From positions 328,403 through 392,402 of the forward strand of contig JAKJDF010000004.1 in the NCBI GenBank assembly GCA_022706085.1: a stretch of DNA of 64,000 nucleotides. Direction: 5' to 3'. Shown here in pieces: positions 59,720 to 64,000 of this stretch; the stretch's first letter is position 1; every line of letters starts with the position of its first letter. The translations under genes were made by a program, and so were the position numbers. The notes under the pieces were generated by a model, which saw only the letters and a program-made list of their open reading frames with translations, searched no databases and was not told where the DNA came from. The DNA comes from Candidatus Latescibacterota bacterium (GTDB lineage Bacteria > Latescibacterota > MWCZ01).

Positions 59720-61424
59720 CAATCCCTTCCGAGGTCAACGTGAATGTCACCGACGTACCCGTGCCCGGTTGACTTTTTACAACAATCGCTCCCCCGTGAG
59801 CCTGGATAATGCGCCGTGCAATGGGAAGGCCAAGACCGGTTCCCCGAGGTTTTGTAGTGTGAAACGGCTCAAACACACGTTCGAGTTCCTCCGGCGGAAT
59901 CCCTAGACCGGTATCGGCAATGGAAACGCGGACCAGACCGTTCTCATGAGTCACATCGACCGCAAGTTCCCCCTGGCCGGCCATTGCCTGGATCGCGTTC
60001 AGAATGACGTTCCAGAACACCTGTCTGATCTGGTCGCCATCGCAATTCACCAGGGGCAGGTCAGGAGAGACCGTTATTTTGGGCACAACAGAACCGACCG
60101 CATCTTTGTCGCTCCAGATAATTCTCACGAGATCCAGCAGCATTCCCTCAAGGTTTTCTGGTTTTCTCCGTGGGTTCCGCGGGCGCGCGAACTGGAGGAA
60201 ATCGTTCAACGTGCTGTCCAACCGTTCACTTTCGGCGAGGATCGTGTCAAAAATCAGCGCCCGCTCTTCCTCAGAACGTTTGGAGGACGTAAGCAGGCGG
60301 ATTCCGCTCACGATCGCGCTCAGCGGATTGCGGATCTCGTGAGCAACCGCGGAGGCCATGCGACCGATGCGCGCCAACTCTTCCGCCTCGCGCAAAGCCA
60401 TTTGCGCCGTCTGAAAACCGGTTACGTCGTGGTAAATGGCTTGAAGCACCGTGGATCCCGCAAAGGGAACCAGCGAAAACGCAGCTTCCACAGAACAGAC
60501 CTGTTTCGCCGAACCAACCAGTTGCATTGGCGAAGAGCCAACCGGGTCTGTAATGGAAGGCCCGATTACCTTGCTCAGCGTGGCGTGGTCTTTCTGAGGA
60601 TGGAGATCGCGCAGCGTCATGCGGAGCACGGCATCGCGCTCGTAGCCGAGGCGTTCCACCACGGCGCGATTCACATCGAGGATACGACCCGTCACGGGGT
60701 CGCACAGCATCATCATGTCGGGGGCGTTCTCGAACAGCGCGCGGTATTTCGCCTCGGAACCCATCAGCCTGTTTTGTGCCATGCGAAGATCCGCGGCCAG
60801 TTGCTCCAACAAACCAATGTGGTCTTCCAGGTTGACCTGCCCGAGGTCGTCCAGGAAAACCTGTTCCGGTCCGAAAGGCTTTTCCGGAGTTCGCAGTTCG
60901 AAGATGCAGAATGGCGCGCCCGCTCCGGTGCACTGCCGTTCCAGAGCAACCACAGGCTTTCCCACAAGAGCACTTGCCCACCCTGATGCGTAGCCTTGGA
61001 GCATCCAGCACGAGGAAGGCCCCAGAGGCAGAATGCAGTCGGTCTCGAAGGAGTGTCGCCACACGCCCTCCGCGCGCAGATCCTTTCGTGCCATGTCCAA
61101 ACGGGTTTTTGTCAGCTCTGCGTGCACGTGGCCCATGAACATGTGTGCCTGTAACCCCAACGCCAGGAGATCCTCTGGAGCCGCTTCCGGATTGGTTGCG
61201 GCGGCCTGTTCGAAGTCGGCTTTGCCACATCCGTACCCGAAACGCCTGTAGATGCCTCTCGCCCGTTCCTGCCCGACCGTGTTGACGATGGTCTCGCGCA
61301 GAGCATGCATGGCGTCCACGTCGACGAGAATCTTTCGCCGTCCATCCACGCGGATGATGGCATCCTCAGGATGCCACTGTATACGAGTTTTGAAGTCGTC
61401 AGCGCTGAGATGATTACGTATCAT
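59688..61424 (-). CDS. V4R-PAS sensor histidine kinase
   Basis: The 578-residue soluble kinase has residues 1-180 as an XylR_N/V4R sensory region (VDVDAMHALRETIVNTVGQERARGIYRRFGYGCGKADF, CTGAGAPFCIFELRTPE), which in relatives binds small hydrophobic ligands. Then PAS (YRALFENAPDMMMLCDPVTGRILDVNRAVVERLGYE), HisKA with VAHEIRNPLSAI, and HATPase with NVILNAIQAMAG, DTGLGIPPEELERVFEPF and GTGLGLPIARRII. No membrane segment. ATG 61424 with GCAGGGA; the frame is open to 61487. Its partner is the overlapping NtrC-type gene. Confidence 0.93.
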   Translation of the reverse strand: MIRNHLSADDFKTRIQWHPEDAIIRVDGRRKILVDVDAMHALRETIVNTVGQERARGIYRRFGYGCGKADFEQAAATNPEAAPEDLLALGLQAHMFMGHVHAELTKTRLDMARKDLRAEGVWRHSFETDCILPLGPSSCWMLQGYASGWASALVGKPVVALERQCTGAGAPFCIFELRTPEKPFGPEQVFLDDLGQVNLEDHIGLLEQLAADLRMAQNRLMGSEAKYRALFENAPDMMMLCDPVTGRILDVNRAVVERLGYERDAVLRMTLRDLHPQKDHATLSKVIGPSITDPVGSSPMQLVGSAKQVCSVEAAFSLVPFAGSTVLQAIYHDVTGFQTAQMALREAEELARIGRMASAVAHEIRNPLSAIVSGIRLLTSSKRSEEERALIFDTILAESERLDSTLNDFLQFARPRNPRRKPENLEGMLLDLVRIIWSDKDAVGSVVPKITVSPDLPLVNCDGDQIRQVFWNVILNAIQAMAGQGELAVDVTHENGLVRVSIADTGLGIPPEELERVFEPFHTTKPRGTGLGLPIARRIIQAHGGAIVVKSQPGTGTSVTFTLTSEGIDGNSQSPAHR

Positions 61425-61894
61425 GATCGTCCCTGCAGAATACCGTTCCGGGTCACGCTCCAAATGTACCGGCCGCCTTTCAGACAAGACAACGCTGGCA
61501 CGTGCCCGCCCGGTTTCCGCAGGTATGAATCACGAACTTGCCATTTTGGCGCATGCAATGCGGGTACGGCATGTGATCAACACGCTTCCACCGGTTTCCA
61601 CCACAGGTAGTGGGTGTAAATTTTTGGACACCAAGGAAACCCAAAAAAAGAAAAACCACTGTTCAAAAATGCATTGTTTCCCTCGGGATTGACCCCTTAG
61701 CTTAACCTTACACTAACCAAGTATCTCAGCGTGTGATTCAGCCCGAGCCATGAACGGCATCAGCGCCCTTTGGAAGGGATTTTGACGCCGGGGGATATGT
61801 ATTTTCCGGCGATCACAGCAGGGCGGACGACGCGTTTTACTCAAGAACTTGTTTATTAAGAACTTAACCCTTTATTGATAAAGATACGCGCGAA
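61425..61894. other. divergent region upstream of dnaA
   Basis: 470 bases between the kinase and dnaA. The part at 61606-61700 is AT-rich with A-tracts, and an AAGAACTT direct repeat (around 61850) lies just before dnaA. I see no TTATCCACA-type DnaA boxes and no rpmH, so an origin is not supported here. Promoters for both sides are probably here but not clear. Confidence 0.5.
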
Positions 61895-63331
61895 ATGACC
61901 TGCTCACCGGCAGAAGCCTGGACTCAGTGTCTCGTTGCCCTGAAGGAGAAGTTGTTCTCCCAGAGCTACGATACCTGGATCAAACCCCTCGTGTGCACCC
62001 GGTTCGACTCGGAACTTGTCGTGCTGGAAGCGCCGTACAGCTTCTCCGTATCGTGGATTCGAGAGCATTACCTCACGGACATCGAGCGCACGATACGAAA
62101 GCTGTTCAACATCAGCCCGAGAGTAGAATTTGAACTCCTCCCCGGTTCTTCAGACGAAGAAACGCGGTTGCTTTCCAGTGATCCGCCCGTTCCGACCGGA
62201 CCTGGCGTACTGGACCGGCTCGCGGCGACCTCCAAAAAACCCACGCCGCCGAGGGACAAGGAACCCGCGGGAACTGAGACGCTCTCGCTGGTGAATAAGG
62301 ACTACACCTTTGGGTCCTTTGTCATAGGGTCAAACAACGAGGTTGCGCAGAGCGCCGCGAAAACCGTCGCGCGCAACCCGGGCCGAACTCCTTTCAATCC
62401 CCTCCTGATATACGGCGGAGTGGGACTTGGCAAAACGCACCTTCTGCACGCAGTCGCCAATGAGTGCGCTCTCGCGGGTAACGCGAAGAACGTCATTTAC
62501 CTCACCAGCGAACAGTTTGTGCGCGAATTTGTGACATCCCTGAAAGAGAACCGCACTCTCCAGTTCGCACGCAGGTACCGTCAGGCCGATGTGATGCTGG
62601 TGGACGATATTCAGTTTTTTCAGGGCAAAGAGCGGATGCAGGAGGAGTTTTTCCACACGTTCAACACACTGCACGGACAAGGCAAACAAATAGTTCTGTC
62701 GTCGGATCGTCCGCCGGAGGCGCTTGGAGGCCTTCAGGACCGCCTGCTTTCGCGATTCCAGTGGGGGTTGGTAGCCGACATACAACCACCCGATCTTGAA
62801 ACAAAAATAGCTATTTGCGAGATGAAGGCCGAGGCGACGGGTCTGCATCTCGATGACAGCGCAGCGGAATTCATCGCCTCACAGGTGAAGAGCAACATCA
62901 GGGAGCTTGAAGGCATCATCAAACGGTTGCTTTTCCTTGTGCAGAACCACGATGCGAAGTTGACGCTGGACATCGTGGAAAGTGCGGTCCGCACGATGCG
63001 CCTTGCCGCGCCGGAGACTGTTACGGTAAAGCGCATCCAGGAAGCAGTTGCCTCCCGCTACGGGATATCTGTTGATCTCCTGACCGGAAAAAGCCGACGG
63101 TCGGACGTCGTCAGCAAACGCCAGCTTGCAATGTACCTCTGCAAACTGCTGACGACGGAGAGTCTCAGAGCCATAGGGGCGGCGTTTGGCGGGCGCGACC
63201 ATGCCACGGTGATTCATGCGTGCGAACGGATCGAAGCCGCACTTGCAGAGCAACGATCCCTCGTTCTGGAGCTTAATTCCATCTCCGTCGCGCTGGGCGT
63301 GAGTGGCAGAATACGAACGAATGTCGCGTGA
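61895..63331 (+). CDS. dnaA: chromosomal replication initiator DnaA
   Basis: AAA+ initiator that opens the origin. The 478-residue protein has domain I (WTQCLVALKEKLFSQSYDTWIKPLV), a linker of about 50 residues, domain III with Walker A GGVGLGKTHLLHAVA (about 170-184), Walker B VMLVDDIQFFQGKERMQEEFFHTFN, sensor-1 and arginine-finger regions, and domain IV with the DnaA signature AAFGGRDHATVIHACERIE. No Shine-Dalgarno is apparent before the ATG at 61895, although the frame and family start fit. No dnaN or gidA neighbour, so gene order at this origin-type locus is not conserved. Confidence 0.96.
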   Translation: MTCSPAEAWTQCLVALKEKLFSQSYDTWIKPLVCTRFDSELVVLEAPYSFSVSWIREHYLTDIERTIRKLFNISPRVEFELLPGSSDEETRLLSSDPPVPTGPGVLDRLAATSKKPTPPRDKEPAGTETLSLVNKDYTFGSFVIGSNNEVAQSAAKTVARNPGRTPFNPLLIYGGVGLGKTHLLHAVANECALAGNAKNVIYLTSEQFVREFVTSLKENRTLQFARRYRQADVMLVDDIQFFQGKERMQEEFFHTFNTLHGQGKQIVLSSDRPPEALGGLQDRLLSRFQWGLVADIQPPDLETKIAICEMKAEATGLHLDDSAAEFIASQVKSNIRELEGIIKRLLFLVQNHDAKLTLDIVESAVRTMRLAAPETVTVKRIQEAVASRYGISVDLLTGKSRRSDVVSKRQLAMYLCKLLTTESLRAIGAAFGGRDHATVIHACERIEAALAEQRSLVLELNSISVALGVSGRIRTNVA

Positions 63332-63392
63332 GAGCAGCCGGTAACGCCTGAAGGTGCTTCGGTTCACTCGGCACGTCAGATCCCGTGTTCCG

Positions 63393-64000
63393 TCAGCCTA
63401 TCCGAAAAACGCCGATTTTTCGCGGCTCGAGAGTGTTATCTCCCGCGCACTTCCGCAATCTCAGGCTCACCCGTTCAGCCTTCAACGAAACACCATCTCG
63501 CGAAAACTGAACGCGGGCCGATTGTCCTGAATGCTCCCACACGCGGGCGTACGTTTTCCCACGTTGCCGAAATACACTGCTCAGTGTCACGTTGCGGGGC
63601 GCAACCGACGCGAGACTGAATCGCTTCGGCAACCGGCCCGGGTGAGACGCCTCTAAAATGCCTTTCAATGGGCTCCCGAAGCATTGGCCTGCTTCATGCA
63701 CGGTCGCGCCCTGCCAATCATTCCGGTGCGGCATGAGCGCGAGATCACCGTGGTAATCGGAGACTCCACCGCTCAGAAGAATCACCCCGACTTCAGAGGC
63801 CCCCCGATCGACACGCTGGCCAATGGCACCGTCGTTGAGCACTGCCAACCCAAGATCAGTGCCCTCATAATCCACCCATTCAAGCGCGGCGAAAACGGGT
63901 GACAGTGAGGGGTCGTACTCCCAGATAAGCAGCGGTTGCTGTCTTACGCATCTGACCGGTCCCAGACCAAGATTCAGTGTTGCAACGAAACGGACTTTCT
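63393..64000 (-). CDS. GH38 alpha-mannosidase, C-terminal part (gene runs off the window)
   Basis: At least 200 codons are open from the window edge to TGA at 63395. The sequence reads ..ATLNLGLGPVRC.., WEYDPSLSPVFAALEWVDYEG, GLAVLNDGAIGQRVD, VILLSGG, SDYHGDLALMPHRNDWQGA, HEAGQCFGSPL. This is the final beta-domain of family-38 alpha-mannosidases (LLNDxKYG, ALYPHxGDW). The catalytic domain is outside the window. These enzymes release alpha-mannose, often from imported glycans. Convergent with dnaA. Confidence 0.8.
   Translation of the reverse strand, partial: KVRFVATLNLGLGPVRCVRQQPLLIWEYDPSLSPVFAALEWVDYEGTDLGLAVLNDGAIGQRVDRGASEVGVILLSGGVSDYHGDLALMPHRNDWQGATVHEAGQCFGSPLKGILEASHPGRLPKRFSLASVAPRNVTLSSVFRQRGKTYARVWEHSGQSARVQFSRDGVSLKAERVSLRLRKCAGDNTLEPRKIGVFRIG

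Noticed and set aside
61425-61894. Replication origin next to dnaA
   Set aside because: AT-rich tracts are present, but I found no cluster of TTATCCACA-like DnaA boxes and no dnaN, gidA or rpmH neighbour. A skew plot of the genome would decide.

Overview
The window is gene-dense, high-GC DNA from a bacterium and reads as chromosome: dnaA, valS, purB, infC, plsY-gpsA, pyrF and a XerC/D recombinase are all present. A Gram-negative envelope is suggested by an outer-membrane-type barrel with a SPOR domain and by an NlpC/P60 lipoprotein with a barrel-like tail. MglA/Roadblock/PATAN genes, an imuA-imuB-dnaE2 cassette, many uroporphyrinogen-decarboxylase-fold and glycosidase genes, and the remnant of a FlgD/T9SS-type sorting tail point to an uncultured lineage of the FCB group (Latescibacterota-like). 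That placement is inference.

Layout. 1-6.6 kb: TPR protein, valS, purB and glycerate kinase. 6.8-7.5 kb: a small heat-shock gene behind a near-perfect sigma-54 promoter with an upstream inverted repeat. 7.5-16.1 kb: first carbohydrate region (five-bladed-propeller glycosidase, TIM-barrel sugar isomerase, PfkB kinase, and an operon of a URO-D-fold protein with two GH2 enzymes). 16.4-22.9 kb: a signalling and polarity operon (PATAN plus phospho-dead receiver, small unknown protein, receiver-PATAN-Roadblock, Roadblock, MglA GTPase, MglB-like protein, SPOR-barrel protein). 23-30.9 kb: infC with a probable AUC start, NagB-like protein, plsY-gpsA, a 664-residue MerR-type protein, xerD and the NlpC/P60 lipoprotein.

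30.9-36.3 kb holds an SOS-type mutagenesis operon, imuA-imuB-dnaE2. It has a clear sigma-70 promoter whose -10 box lies inside a 22-bp dyad, and the remnant of a second imuB start within the end of imuA. 36.3-40.9 kb is an accessory island: a type IIG restriction-modification gene flanked by diverged repeats and abutting the remnant tail of a secreted-protein gene. 40.9-48.8 kb is a second carbohydrate region (glycyl radical enzyme, aldo/keto-reductase-like protein, GH123-like enzyme, and a coupled URO-D-like/sirtuin/polysaccharide-deacetylase trio). 48.9-51.6 kb encodes a two-gene cytochrome bd-like complex with a di-haem c tail. 51.6-57.8 kb has sugar aminotransferase, cupin, nucleotidyltransferase, Rieske protein, RecD2 and PyrF. 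57.7-61.4 kb has a lone receiver, an NtrC-type activator and a V4R-PAS histidine kinase. The window ends with dnaA and the C-terminal part of a GH38 alpha-mannosidase.

Two themes recur. Several sugar enzymes keep their fold but have lost a hallmark catalytic residue. Many adjacent genes are coupled by overlaps (GTGA, ATGA, TGATG, TAGTG). No tRNA, rRNA, CRISPR array or complete transposon was found.
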